From the NCBI GenBank assembly GCA_018432235.1, contig JAHDLO010000022.1, forward strand, positions 62,001 through 126,000: a stretch of 64,000 bases of DNA. Direction: 5' to 3'. The DNA comes from Clostridiaceae bacterium (GTDB taxonomy: Bacteria > Bacillota > Clostridia > Peptostreptococcales > Natronincolaceae). Each line of letters starts with the position of its first letter. Position 1 is the stretch's first letter. A model generated the notes under the pieces. The model saw only the letters and a program-made list of their open reading frames with translations, had not been told where the DNA came from and did no database searches. The translations under genes and the position numbers were made by a program. Of the stretch, positions 34,131-45,300 are shown one piece after another.

Positions 34131-37100
34131 ATGAAGGGCTATCGATGGTTAAGAATATTGCTTAGTATCATAATTGTCTTTGTCTTCCTGTTTAGGCCTA
34201 TTCCAGTGTCAGCTGCAAATAAGCTGGATATTGTCTTTATTATAGATCGTTCGGGAAGCATGGGTTCAAGTATTGATAATGTGAAGAATCAAATTAACGG
34301 CTTCACTAACTTATTGGAAAGTCAGGGGATTTCCTACAGACTTGGTTTGGTCACCTATGAAGCTGATGTAACAGTTTATCCATTAACCAGCAATGTAAAT
34401 ACCTTTAAAAATAACCTGTCCAGTATATATGTATCTGGGGGTACGGAAAATGGCCTAGATGCTATTTATAGTGCAGTAAATGACTATATATTTGATATCA
34501 GTGCGGCAAAATACTTTATCCTTATTGGAGATGAGCATATTTACAGTAGATATGGTCGTACTGAGGCTTCTATTAAAAGTTTACTCAACAACAATCATAT
34601 TATATTGACCAGCATTGGTATTCCTTATATAAGTGCACAATTTAAAGGGATAAGCGATGCCACCGGGGGGCTTTATTTAGACCTTTACAGTGATTTTAAA
34701 ACCAGCTTGGCCTCAATCTTTGATCAAATTCAGACAATTCCCACCCTTGATATTGTATCACCAACAGCAAATCAGGTGATTAGCGGGTCGAATACAGCCT
34801 TTATCCCGGTGGTAAATGTGGAGGACCCCGACAGCGACAGGCTGACCTTTTCCTTATATGTAGACAATGAGGCCAATCCGAGACAAACCAAGGTCATTAC
34901 CAATACCACAGGATCACAAATGGTCAGCTTTGATGCCATGAATATGACGGGATTATCTGAGGGTAATCATAGCTTTAAATTTACGGTGAATGACGGCACC
35001 GCCACTGTTCAGGAGGTAGTTGCCTTTAGGATCGACAAAACACCACCACAATTAGGGACAGTAAATGTTACCCCTACTGCCAACAGCATCACCATGGCGG
35101 GAAGTGCCACCGATGCAATGGCGGGCATGCATGCTGTTCCCTATAGATTTACAATTGGTACGGTAAACAGTGGCTGGGTCACCCAATCCTCCTATACCAG
35201 AGGCTCCTTAAGCCCAAATACAGCCTATACTGCTAAATTTGAGGCCAGAGACAAGCTAGAATTGGTGGGTACAAGAGAGCAGCAGGTTTATACCCTAGCC
35301 CAAACCCCCACCTTCACCATTGGGAACCAGAGGATAGACAGCATGGAGCTATCAATTACCGATAATAACCCTGCTATAACCCAATATCAGGTTAAGATAG
35401 GAAATCAATATGTCAGCAGTACAGGTCATTTGACCTCGACACCTGTTTGGATTACAGCAACAGACCGAAGAATTGCCCTAAGGGGCTTGACGGCCAATAC
35501 CAGCTATGGGCTTCAGGCAAAGGCAAGAAATCAGGCAGGGGTTGAAACAGCATTTTCGGCTGGCGTAACGGGTATTACGCTGGCGCCTCCCCCGCAGAAT
35601 ATACAACTGAATACAAGTCAAACGGAGGTCAGCCTCAGCTGGTCAGCTATAAATGGTGCTATCGGCTATGATGTTGAGGCAGATGGGGTAATTGTTAATA
35701 ATGGCGCTACTACATCATATATTCATAGAAATCTAGCTCCCAATAGCCAGCATAGCTATAGAGTAAGAGTAAGAAATGGCGGCGGCATAGGGGAATGGGG
35801 CGTTATCCATACAATTACCACCCTGCCATATCCGCCTGTTGCCCCGACTAATATTAGCTTTATCGAAAGCCAAAGCAGCATACAGCTGGATTGGGACGCT
35901 GTACCCGGGGCTGATGCCTATGAGGTGGAGGCAAATGGAGAAAGCATATACTCAGGTAGTCAACAGCGTTATATCCATCAGGAGCTAACCCCGGAAAGTA
36001 ACTATATTTATAGAATTAGGGGGATCAATCGAGGTGGGGCAGGAGAATGGAGTAGTGAGCATTCCGTTTATACTCATCCATATCCACCGGGTGAAGTTAC
36101 CAATATCAGCACACAAATAACCAAAAACTCAGTAAGGCTTCAGTGGCCCTCTGTTGAAGGGGCCACAGCCTATGAGCTTGAGGTAGATGGTGTCATTTTG
36201 GAAAATGATAATAATGCCTTCTATAGTCATGAGGATCTTTTACCCTTGACCGGGCACACCTATCGGGTGAGGGCCAAAAACATCGGAGGAAAGGGGCCAT
36301 GGAGCGCAGCAGTGAACGTGACTACCTATCCAGAAGCGCCGGTGGTGCCAGCAAATATTATGACCACCTCCGACAGCAGCAGCATTAGCCTTACCTGGTA
36401 TCAGGTTGCCCATGCTGAAAGCTACGAAGTTGAAATAGATGGTGGTGCAGTAATCAATATTGAGGATACTGTATTTCTCCATGACGGCTTAAACACTAAT
36501 GCCCAGCATAGCTACAGGGTAAGGGCAAGAAATATCAGTGGGGTCAGCCCCTGGAGCAAGCCCTTAGCAATGTCAACTATGGCGGATGAGGCAGTTGCCC
36601 TGACAAACCTAATAGCGGTTGTGACAAATCACTCTATTATGCTGTCCTGGGATGCTGTGAGCTTTGAAAATAGATTTGAGGTGGAGGTGGATGGCGTTTT
36701 AATGGACAATCATGAGAACACCACCTATCATCATACTGGGCTTCAGGCAGATGAATATCATACCTACAAAATAAGAGTTAAGGATGAAAATCAAGACCCT
36801 CAATGGTATGTGATTCTTTCATTGGCTACCTTGCCTAATCCCCCCGATGCACCGGGAGAAATAGAGGCCTTTGCTACTAATACCGCCATTGAGCTGAGAT
36901 GGGAAAGACCCGAGGGTGTAACGGGATATGATGTTGAGGTCAATGGGACGGTGCTGGACAATGGCTTACTAGAAAGCTATTTGCATGATCAGCTAAGCCC
37001 AGGCACCACCTATTATTATAGAATAAGAGCGAAGAATATGACGGGGGTTACAGCATGGAGTCCGTTGCTGGTTAAGGCTACCACCAGCCCAACCTACATG

Positions 37101-37424
37101 GTGGAGGGAAAACAGGGTGAGGCCTTTGAAATGTCTCTGCTTGCATATCATGTGCAGGACTTTAGTCAACTGACCTTTGTGGTGGTATATGATCCTGAAG
37201 AGCTGGAGGTAGAGGATTTATATGGCTTTACCATAGAGGCTGAAAAGCTGATGGAGGGGGTAATTCCCGGCACCAGCATTGCTGTCAAGCATACGCTGGG
37301 TAGGATTGAGTATAGGATTAATCAATCAATACTGCCCGGTACCTCATGGACAGGTGAGGTCTCCGGCATAGTGTTTAAATCAAAAGTCGATGGTAATGTA
37401 AGCATAGATTTCATAGTGGAATAA
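34131..37424 (+). CDS. secreted vWA-domain protein with six Fn3-like repeats and the shared C-terminal domain
   Basis: 1097 residues. Signal peptide at 1-29. A von Willebrand A domain at about 31-200 has a complete MIDAS start, DRSGS (Asp39, Ser41, Ser43), and later TENGLDAIYSAV and GDEHIYS, so it probably binds a metal and a protein partner. Beta-rich domains follow at 205-480. Six Fn3-like repeats at about 483-985 have the same consensus as in the preceding protein (YDVEADG, HSYRVRVRNGGGIGEWG). The C-terminal 110 residues (LTFVVVYDPEELEVEDL) are homologous to the end of that protein and resemble a cohesin-like fold. It follows by 37 bases with AAAGGAGAATGTGA before ATG, in the same c-di-GMP-controlled run. 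Confidence 0.88.
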   Translation: MKGYRWLRILLSIIIVFVFLFRPIPVSAANKLDIVFIIDRSGSMGSSIDNVKNQINGFTNLLESQGISYRLGLVTYEADVTVYPLTSNVNTFKNNLSSIYVSGGTENGLDAIYSAVNDYIFDISAAKYFILIGDEHIYSRYGRTEASIKSLLNNNHIILTSIGIPYISAQFKGISDATGGLYLDLYSDFKTSLASIFDQIQTIPTLDIVSPTANQVISGSNTAFIPVVNVEDPDSDRLTFSLYVDNEANPRQTKVITNTTGSQMVSFDAMNMTGLSEGNHSFKFTVNDGTATVQEVVAFRIDKTPPQLGTVNVTPTANSITMAGSATDAMAGMHAVPYRFTIGTVNSGWVTQSSYTRGSLSPNTAYTAKFEARDKLELVGTREQQVYTLAQTPTFTIGNQRIDSMELSITDNNPAITQYQVKIGNQYVSSTGHLTSTPVWITATDRRIALRGLTANTSYGLQAKARNQAGVETAFSAGVTGITLAPPPQNIQLNTSQTEVSLSWSAINGAIGYDVEADGVIVNNGATTSYIHRNLAPNSQHSYRVRVRNGGGIGEWGVIHTITTLPYPPVAPTNISFIESQSSIQLDWDAVPGADAYEVEANGESIYSGSQQRYIHQELTPESNYIYRIRGINRGGAGEWSSEHSVYTHPYPPGEVTNISTQITKNSVRLQWPSVEGATAYELEVDGVILENDNNAFYSHEDLLPLTGHTYRVRAKNIGGKGPWSAAVNVTTYPEAPVVPANIMTTSDSSSISLTWYQVAHAESYEVEIDGGAVINIEDTVFLHDGLNTNAQHSYRVRARNISGVSPWSKPLAMSTMADEAVALTNLIAVVTNHSIMLSWDAVSFENRFEVEVDGVLMDNHENTTYHHTGLQADEYHTYKIRVKDENQDPQWYVILSLATLPNPPDAPGEIEAFATNTAIELRWERPEGVTGYDVEVNGTVLDNGLLESYLHDQLSPGTTYYYRIRAKNMTGVTAWSPLLVKATTSPTYMVEGKQGEAFEMSLLAYHVQDFSQLTFVVVYDPEELEVEDLYGFTIEAEKLMEGVIPGTSIAVKHTLGRIEYRINQSILPGTSWTGEVSGIVFKSKVDGNVSIDFIVE

Positions 37425-37445
37425 GCAGAGAAATGAGGAATGAAA

Positions 37446-38384
37446 ATGATAAAGGAAAAGCATAGCTATAAGCGGGTTATTGCATGGGGGCTGGGGGTGG
37501 CGCTATTGGCTCCCCTCTTCATCTATGCGGTAGATCCTCCTAACATTAAGGATATTTTGCTTAGCGAAAATAAAAAAGGCGTTATTGTCAGCCAGGATGA
37601 AGAGGCTAGAATTGCAGCAGAGATATCAAATATCACAGGGGTTGCCACCTCAAAAATTCATCAGCTAAGACAGGAGGGCTACAGTTGGAATCAGCTACTC
37701 ACATATTTAAGCGGGGCGGATTTAGCTGAGGATACCAATAGTAGGCGTGCCCAGCTGTTGAGGGCAGGGCTTTCGGATGAATTCATGGCCCGGCTGCTGG
37801 AAGAGGGCTTTTCATCGGAGGAAATTCAAGAAGCGAGAATACTGTCTGAACGGCTACAGTTCAATCTTTTAGAGATTGTAAGAGGTGCTGCAACGGCAGT
37901 GGCACCTTTAGCTGGCGATGAGCATCAGGAGCAAAATAAAAGCCTACAGGCCCTCTACGACAGCTTTAGTCTGGAGGAGGCCATAAGCCTTATACTGAAG
38001 CTGGAAAAAGGCTTAGGCAGCAAAAGTGCAGCATTGGAGGAATATATCACATCGCTTCAGTTAGATATCAAGCTGATAGACTTTATAGGGGAATGGGAGG
38101 AGTATGAGGCCCTAAAGGCTGATAGAATGATGCTGACAGAGGTGGTTACCCTTCAGGAAATAGAAGAGCTGATGCTGGCTGCCCTTTATCAGGGTAATAC
38201 AGCAAATGAGCAACCGGAAGGCTCCTTAATTGAAAATAACAGTATAACAGAGACCACAACAGAGGAGAAGCTGCTGCCACCAGCCTTTGAAGAGATAAAG
38301 CCCCATAATCCAGCACAGCAGATTATGGATGAAATCAATCAATTAAACCCTAATATACAACGAAGGAGCGTTAACCATGAATAA
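37446..38384 (+). CDS. exported helical protein, unknown (paralogue of the next gene)
   Basis: About 312 residues that I do not recognise. An N-terminal hydrophobic segment (VIAWGLGVALLAPLFIYAV) looks like a signal peptide or anchor. The mature part is helical and acidic. The stretch EISNITGVATSKIHQLRQEG followed by YSWNQLLTYLSG has the same plan as ADRISQKSGIPFETLIHRMQ, EGESWRQI in the next protein, so the two are probably related. The C-terminus is rich in Glu, Pro and Asn. I start it at ATG 37446, seven bases after GAGG, because the ATG at 37440 is only one base from it. Probably a surface-operon assembly factor, but this is inference from position. Confidence 0.65.
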   Translation: MIKEKHSYKRVIAWGLGVALLAPLFIYAVDPPNIKDILLSENKKGVIVSQDEEARIAAEISNITGVATSKIHQLRQEGYSWNQLLTYLSGADLAEDTNSRRAQLLRAGLSDEFMARLLEEGFSSEEIQEARILSERLQFNLLEIVRGAATAVAPLAGDEHQEQNKSLQALYDSFSLEEAISLILKLEKGLGSKSAALEEYITSLQLDIKLIDFIGEWEEYEALKADRMMLTEVVTLQEIEELMLAALYQGNTANEQPEGSLIENNSITETTTEEKLLPPAFEEIKPHNPAQQIMDEINQLNPNIQRRSVNHE

Positions 38385-39231
38385 GAAATACAAAGCTAAA
38401 GGCGCTATGATGGTTCTTTTAATAGCTATAGTTTTACAGGCGGGCTTCAGTGTATATTCAATGATTGACGACGGTGGATACTTTCACAGAAGACAGGTGA
38501 GTCTTTTAGCTGATGAAAATATCTCTACAGCAGCTGTAACGCTTGATATCAGCCAAGAAATCAAGGATATTATCATGGGGCAATACCCGGATAGCTATTC
38601 TGCCTATCTTGAGAAATACCAGCAGTTTTTAACTGGCTTCACGGTAAGCCCAGCACTAAAATCTCAGGTGGAGGCGCTTTTGAAGGATGGCTATCGGCTG
38701 GGGAATGTCATGACCAGCTATGATTTCCTATATCATGGCTACGGTACTATGGCGGAGCTGAAAAATATGCTAGCAGAACAACAAAGAGGACAGTCATGGA
38801 CGGCCTTATTCAGAGGATATCACAGCAGCAATAATTTTATACCCAGGGCCTTCGATGGTGAATATCTAGAAAGACTGACACAGACTCCTGGCATTACTTC
38901 CGATGATATTATGATTGCCGATAGAATATCACAAAAGTCAGGCATACCCTTTGAAACATTGATACATCGAATGCAGGAGGGGGAAAGCTGGCGACAGATA
39001 ACTGAGGCTGAGGGTATATTAAATGGGTCATCCACCTTGCCAAGGGTACAGGTTACTCAGGAAAAGCTCCAAAGCTATGGTCATCTGGGCTTATCTGAAG
39101 ACAGTATTGTTGAAGGCCTAGTGCTGGCGTATAAACAGGGACTAACAGAGGCCGCGGTATTAGAATTAGCTGCAGCAGGGAAAACCCAAGAGGAAATACT
39201 GATGGCAGGCTATCAGGAAAAATATCAGTGA
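38377..39231 (+). CDS. exported helical protein, unknown (paralogue of the previous gene)
   Basis: 284 residues, unrecognised. The N-terminus is basic, then hydrophobic (GAMMVLLIAIVLQAGFSVYS), so it is secreted or anchored by its N-terminus. Three helical units carry a repeating plan of a short helix, Gly, and a longer helix (SPALKSQVEALLKDGYRLGN, SGIPFETLIHRMQEGESWRQ, EDSIVEGLVLAYKQGLTEAA). Its ATG overlaps the end of the previous gene by eight bases, so both are made together. It lies directly before the RHS-repeat gene. A role in export, anchoring or folding of the large neighbours is possible but unproven. Confidence 0.65.
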   Translation: MNKKYKAKGAMMVLLIAIVLQAGFSVYSMIDDGGYFHRRQVSLLADENISTAAVTLDISQEIKDIIMGQYPDSYSAYLEKYQQFLTGFTVSPALKSQVEALLKDGYRLGNVMTSYDFLYHGYGTMAELKNMLAEQQRGQSWTALFRGYHSSNNFIPRAFDGEYLERLTQTPGITSDDIMIADRISQKSGIPFETLIHRMQEGESWRQITEAEGILNGSSTLPRVQVTQEKLQSYGHLGLSEDSIVEGLVLAYKQGLTEAAVLELAAAGKTQEEILMAGYQEKYQ

Positions 39232-39398
39232 ACAAAAGTGGCTCAGCCATGTTTGTTTTCCAGGGAACCCCTGCGTTCCCTAGGACGCTTCGCTGTACTC
39301 TCCTCATTGGAGATAAGGGGGATAACCCCTTAACAACCCCCATTTCATAGGAAAAAAACGAACTTTCCTATGAAAAAATAAAGGAGGCCTAAAAATAA
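39232..39398 (+). other. 167-bp gap with hairpins before the RHS gene
   Basis: This is the largest gap in the surface-protein run. AGGGAA/TTCCCT near 39272-39288 forms one small hairpin, AAGGGG/CCCCTT near 39315-39331 another, and TTTCATAGGAAA (39343-39354) with TTTCCTATGAAA (39364-39375) a perfect 12-bp stem whose 3' arm ends seven bases before AAGGAGG. No U-tract follows, so these may tune translation or mRNA stability rather than terminate. Confidence 0.5.
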
Positions 39399-42300
39399 GT
39401 GAAACGTATAAATCGAATACTTTTAATCCTATGCCTGCTGTTTCTTCTCTTACCCCTTCAGGCCAATGCAGAAACCCTGGAGGAGCAGCTGAATAACCTT
39501 GTGGGCCCAGCTAAGCAATATAATACAAAGCTTTCACCGGTCTATATCAGGAATAATACTCTGGAGGAAAGCATTAGCCCCCAGAGCGGAGAAATTACCC
39601 TGATGCAAACGGATTATGTTCTGCCGGGCATCAATGGGCTTGATTTAGAGATAAAGCGTATATATAAAAGCGGCGTATCAAATGTTCAGGAGATGAAGGT
39701 TAAGTACGTCAATGGTGCATGGGTAGATTATGTCCATTCGGATGCCAAAACCTCCTCCTTTTACGAGGACCGATATAATATCGGAGTAGGGATGCGTTTT
39801 TCCTTTCCAGCTATGGAAATCAGGGAAAATGAAGACAAAAGCAGCCATAAGTTCCTTCATACAGAGGGGGGCGATGTTTATCGTTTGCGGGCTGTATTGA
39901 TGGATGATATTGTTACATACATGCCGGAGGGACAAACCGTTCGAGATGTTATTATCAGAGAATCAGAGGAATATACCAACGGACAGGCCGACGGCAGATC
40001 AAAGTATGTGATGTCGGGGAAGGATGGGAAGAAAACCTATTTTTCTGAGGATGGAAGAATATTGGCGATTGTTGACCGTTATGGCAATACCATTAAATTT
40101 GAGTACGATACCCTCAGCTATGATATCGACGGCACTAAGATCGATAAAAGGCTAATCAGTAAAATTACCGATACTGTAGGCAGGGTGGTTACTCTGGAAT
40201 ATAAAGAGGATCACAGCTACAGAGTAGGCAAAATTAATGAAACCGCCTATTCAAGGGAGGATAGCTATAAAGCATCACAAAACCCAAACACTGTGGATTC
40301 AGGGGATTTAGAAAATAAGTTTCAGGTAATCATTACCCTTCCTGGAGAAAAGAAAATCGTATATGACAAATCGGCGGTATTAATCAATGATAAAAAGCAG
40401 GTTATACGAACAAGGCTGCAAAGGGTATTTGATGTGGACGGAGAGGCAAAATATCATTATTGGTATGAGCAACCAGAGCTGGGCTTTACCTATACCAATG
40501 GTAAAAGCTATTCTGTATATAATCGCTATGAAAATCTGGTGCAAATAGATTATCTAAAAGCCAACAGAATCAAGCGCTACAGCTATGACTCCTTCACCCA
40601 AGGCCTAAGCGAGGGCAGTATGCAGTATCGAAAAATAGTTGAGGTGCTAGAGCTGGCCAAGAAGGATTTTGATAACAGCCAAGAAAAATTTATCGATAAA
40701 TTCATTACTGAAACCAAGGATAGAGTAACCTATAGCTATGTCAATGAGGCCGACGGCTTTGACCATGAAGGCTATAAGGAAAATGACAATGATTATTTAA
40801 AAAACACCTATCGCTATCAAACAAAAATTCTGGATTTACTGGGACGAACACAGCATTATTTTTATGATGGCATCCATCAGCTGGTGGAGATTCAGGACAC
40901 AGGAGCCCACCACAAGGAAATTATCTATACTGAGCATGATGAAATGAAGCTGGTGAAGCTCAGGAAAAAGGTAATTTATCCTGTTGTAGATGGGCAGGCG
41001 GGAAGCACGCCAGCCATTGAGATAACTAATTATAAATATGACGAATATGGCAATCTAACTAATTTTACAGACAAAGGAGCCAATCGGGATGAAAATGGCA
41101 TGCCTCTGGATAATGAGCATACTGTGGCCTATGCCTATGACTACGATCGTTACCATATGCCAACCTCCAAGACCTGGAAAAGAAACCCCGAAACCATCAG
41201 TCAGATATTGTATACCCTAAATGACATGGGGCAAGTGATACGGGAAACTAAAATTAATACCCAGGATGAAGAAAAATGGGCGGTTTCTGATTTTGAATAT
41301 GATCAATATGGCAATATGACGAAAAGTGAAGCAAGGTCCGGTAATCAAGGCTTTACAAGCTTCTATGAGTATGGCGTGGATGCTCAGGGGACCAATCATA
41401 GGGGGGCTTATCTGACAAAGGCATATCATATTCTTGATGGGCAGAGGATTGAGCAGAAATACAGCTATGACTTCAATACAGGGAATAGGCTGCAGGAGAT
41501 AGATCCTTTAGGAAATATTACAGCCTTTGAGTATGATGCCCTTGGACGTGTCATCAAAACCACACAGCCCAATAACGGTGTCATCCAATTCGGCTACAGG
41601 GATAATCCATATGAGAATTTTGCCATTGAAGAGACCGATGCCCTTGGCAATCGCTTCCTGTATGAATATGATACATTGGGCTATTTGCTGCTATACAGCC
41701 TTTGGAAGGAGAATCAGTGGCAGCCACTGGAGAGGAATGAGTATGATTCAAAGGGGAATTTGCTCAAGCAAATAGATGCCAATGGCCATAGCGCCCGCTT
41801 CGCCTACAATAGCTTCAGCAGGCTGATTTCTAAAGCATACTATGAAAATGACCAGGTGAAAAAAGGGGAGATCACCCTAAAATACGAAATGGCCTATGAT
41901 GAAGGCACCCCTATACGGCTGACTCTAACCGACGAAGAGGGCTACGAGGAGCGCTATTATTATGATGCCTTTGAAAGGCTAATGAAGCAGGAATACACCC
42001 TAGATGGCATCGACTATTATACCGTAAGCTATGCCTATGATTATGAGGGGAAGGTAGTGGAATACACCGATGCCAGAGGAGCCACCAGCCATCGAGCATA
42101 TGATGACCTGGGTAGACAAATTCTGTATATTGATGCCTTGGGCAATGAAACCCGGTACGACTACAATGCATTAAATCAGGAGATTAAGCGCCAAGAGCCC
42201 GACGGAAGAATAGTGGAGACCTTCTATGATGCCATAGGAAGACCTGTGGAGACTAAAATATATCTGGCGGACACAGCGGAATATTACTACAGCACCTTAA

Positions 42301-45300
42301 GCTACAACGCCAATGGTAATATTACGAGACAGACGGCAGGTGCTGGGCTGGGCATATTAAGAATACGTCAGTATGACGTCGAATACAGCTATGATGCTAT
42401 GAATCAAATAATTGGTAAATTTGAAGGAATAGATGAGGATATCAGCAGTCATAAGGAGTACAGATATGATCTAGCAGGAAACTTGCTTCAGGAGCTGCAC
42501 TATGTCAATGCTGAAAAGACACAATATTTGCTAATGGCATATACCTATGACTTTGCCGGTAGACATTTATCTGAAAAAACCGCCTACCGTGATTTGGTCA
42601 ATCCTGCAGAGGAGCAGCTGTATGGCTACATTGAAAAGCAAATAGAAAGAGACCTTGTAGGGAATGTTGTTAAGGAATCCTCTCTGATTATAGATGAATT
42701 TGTACCAAACTATTATACCTATGATTATAGAAATAGACTGGTGGAAAAAAGAGAGCCCTTTAGACAGCAGAAGTATAAGACCACACAATACAAATATGAT
42801 CTGAAGGGAAATCTGATAGCCGAAGCGGTGCTATATGAGGGGAGTGCCCTTACCACCACCTACACCTATAATGCTGGAAACAACAGGCTGACAGAGATAA
42901 ACCCTCTTGGAGAGGTTCACCGCTATGCCTACGATGCCAATGGCAATCTAATCAAGGAGGTGGACCCAAGATATCTGGACCTTCCAATGACGGCGGCACC
43001 GGGCCTTGTCTATGAATATGATGAGTTGAACAGACTGGTTAAGGTCATAGATTTTGATGGCAGCACCTCTACGGTGGTGACTTATCTGGAATATGACGGC
43101 AGGGGCAATGTTACAAAGCAGGTTACTGGTGAGGGCTACGACAGCATTTCACCAGAAGACTCAATAGGAACCATAATGAAATATGATGCAATGGATAGAG
43201 TGATAGAAAAAATCTCCCCACAAACAGCTGCTGATAACAAGCAAAGGGGAACAAGCTTTATTACAGCCGGATATCAGTACGATTACCTAGGGAATATATT
43301 AGCCGAAACAGACGCCTATAATCATACAACCCAAAGCAAGTATTATCTGAATGGGGCCTTAAAGGAAAAAATATACCCTGACGGAGGCAAGGAGCTTTAT
43401 CGCTATGATCTGACAGGACAGCTTTACAGCGAAGTCGTAAATCCTTTAGGCAATATCACTAAGCAATGGTATACGATATATATTACACCTATGAAGGTGC
43501 AATCCCCCGATGGTACCATCAGAAGGTATCAATACTCAAATACAGGGGAGCTGATTGCCTCCAGCGATGAGGCTGGCAACTGGAGCTATGCCGAATATGA
43601 TTACCAGGGAAATCTTATAGCCACCAAGCAGTTTATCCGTAGAGAAGGTAATTCAGACTACTATAAGCTGGTTCGAAGCACCTACGACCAACAGGGACTT
43701 AAGCTGACGCAGGAGACACTTTTGCTGGAGTCAAAGGGACAACAGGAAACCACTATTTCTGCTAACGATTTAGTGAGCTATGAGTACGATAAAGCTGGAC
43801 GGTTAATTAAATCCAATGGGCCTCTGGGTAGAGGGGTACAGTATGATTATGATGCAAATGGCAATATAATTACAACGATTGAGACTGTTTCAGCAACAGA
43901 GGTGGAGGTAAGACGGAAGCAATATGACCATCGTTCAAGGGTCATTGCAGAATCCCTACTGATAAAAACAACAGAGCTGGATTCGAAATTCCTGGTAGGA
44001 GCGGCATTTGACAGCATCTATTACGATCGCCTTCTATCCACCAGCACCTACAAATACAATAAAGATGGCCAGCCAACTGTTATGACAGATGCCAATGGCA
44101 ATCAGACACAGGTGAGCTATGATTTAGACGGACGCCCCATCAGCAGAGTCAGTGCCATGGGGGACAGGCTCCAGTATTTCTATGACAGAAATGGCAATCT
44201 AATTGAGGATGTCAACGGTAATGGTGTAAGCACCCATTATCAATACGATGAGTTAAAGCGATTGATAAAAAAGCAGGAGACAGCACCGGAGGGCGTAGCA
44301 GTGACCCGTTTTGCATATGATGCAATGGGGAACCTGATAAAGGAGATAAAGCCCAACCAATATCAGGCGGATAAGGATACCCCTGAATTAGTGCTGGAAA
44401 TGAAGGGAACTACCTACACCTATGACAGCATGAACCGTAGGGTAGCCACCTATTCACCGGAGGGTGCAGTACTGGAGTACATTATTTACAATGAAATTGG
44501 GAAGCCCCATAAGCTAATAGACGGCTTGACCTACTCGGGTGATGCGTCAGCCTCCTTAGGGACTGTCTATACCTATGATGGTTTAGGTAGAATTACAGCG
44601 ATGACAGACCCATTAGGGGCCGTCACTAGCTTCCAATACGATGCGCTGGGTAATCTTGTTAAAAGGACAAATCCTAAGGGGGATATCATCACATGGGTAT
44701 ATTCTGGAGACGGTACCCTGGCGGCAGAAAATTATCCAGATGGCAGCAGCAAGCAGTATACCTATGACAAAAAGGGCAGAAAAATCAGTGAAACAGACCA
44801 AAGAGGAAATACCAGCAGCTATAGCTATAATAGCTTTGGCAAGCTGATGACAACGGTGGATGCCTATATGGGGACAACAGAGCTTAAATATGATTTGGTG
44901 GGGAATGTAATTAGCCAAAGAGACAAACGAGGTAACATCACCTATTTCAGCTACGATAAGAATAATAGGCTAGTTCAAAAAAGACTACCACTGGAGCTGG
45001 ATGCAGCTGGAAATATTGTTTACCTTGTGGAGGATTATCAATATGATGCGGCAAACAACCTGCTTAAGAAGAGAATTACCAGCAGCAAGGACACCAGCTT
45101 TGTCAGAGAAACCCTGTATACCTATTATGCCAATAATAAAATAGAGACGATAAAGGATAACAATGGTGGCTACAGTAAAAGAAGCTACGACCTAAATGGC
45201 AACCTACTGCAGCAGGAAAGGGCTAAAAATGACAGCCAGTATGATGTAGAGGCCTATGGATATGATTCGCAGAATAGGCTAATAAAAAGAATTCAACTGG

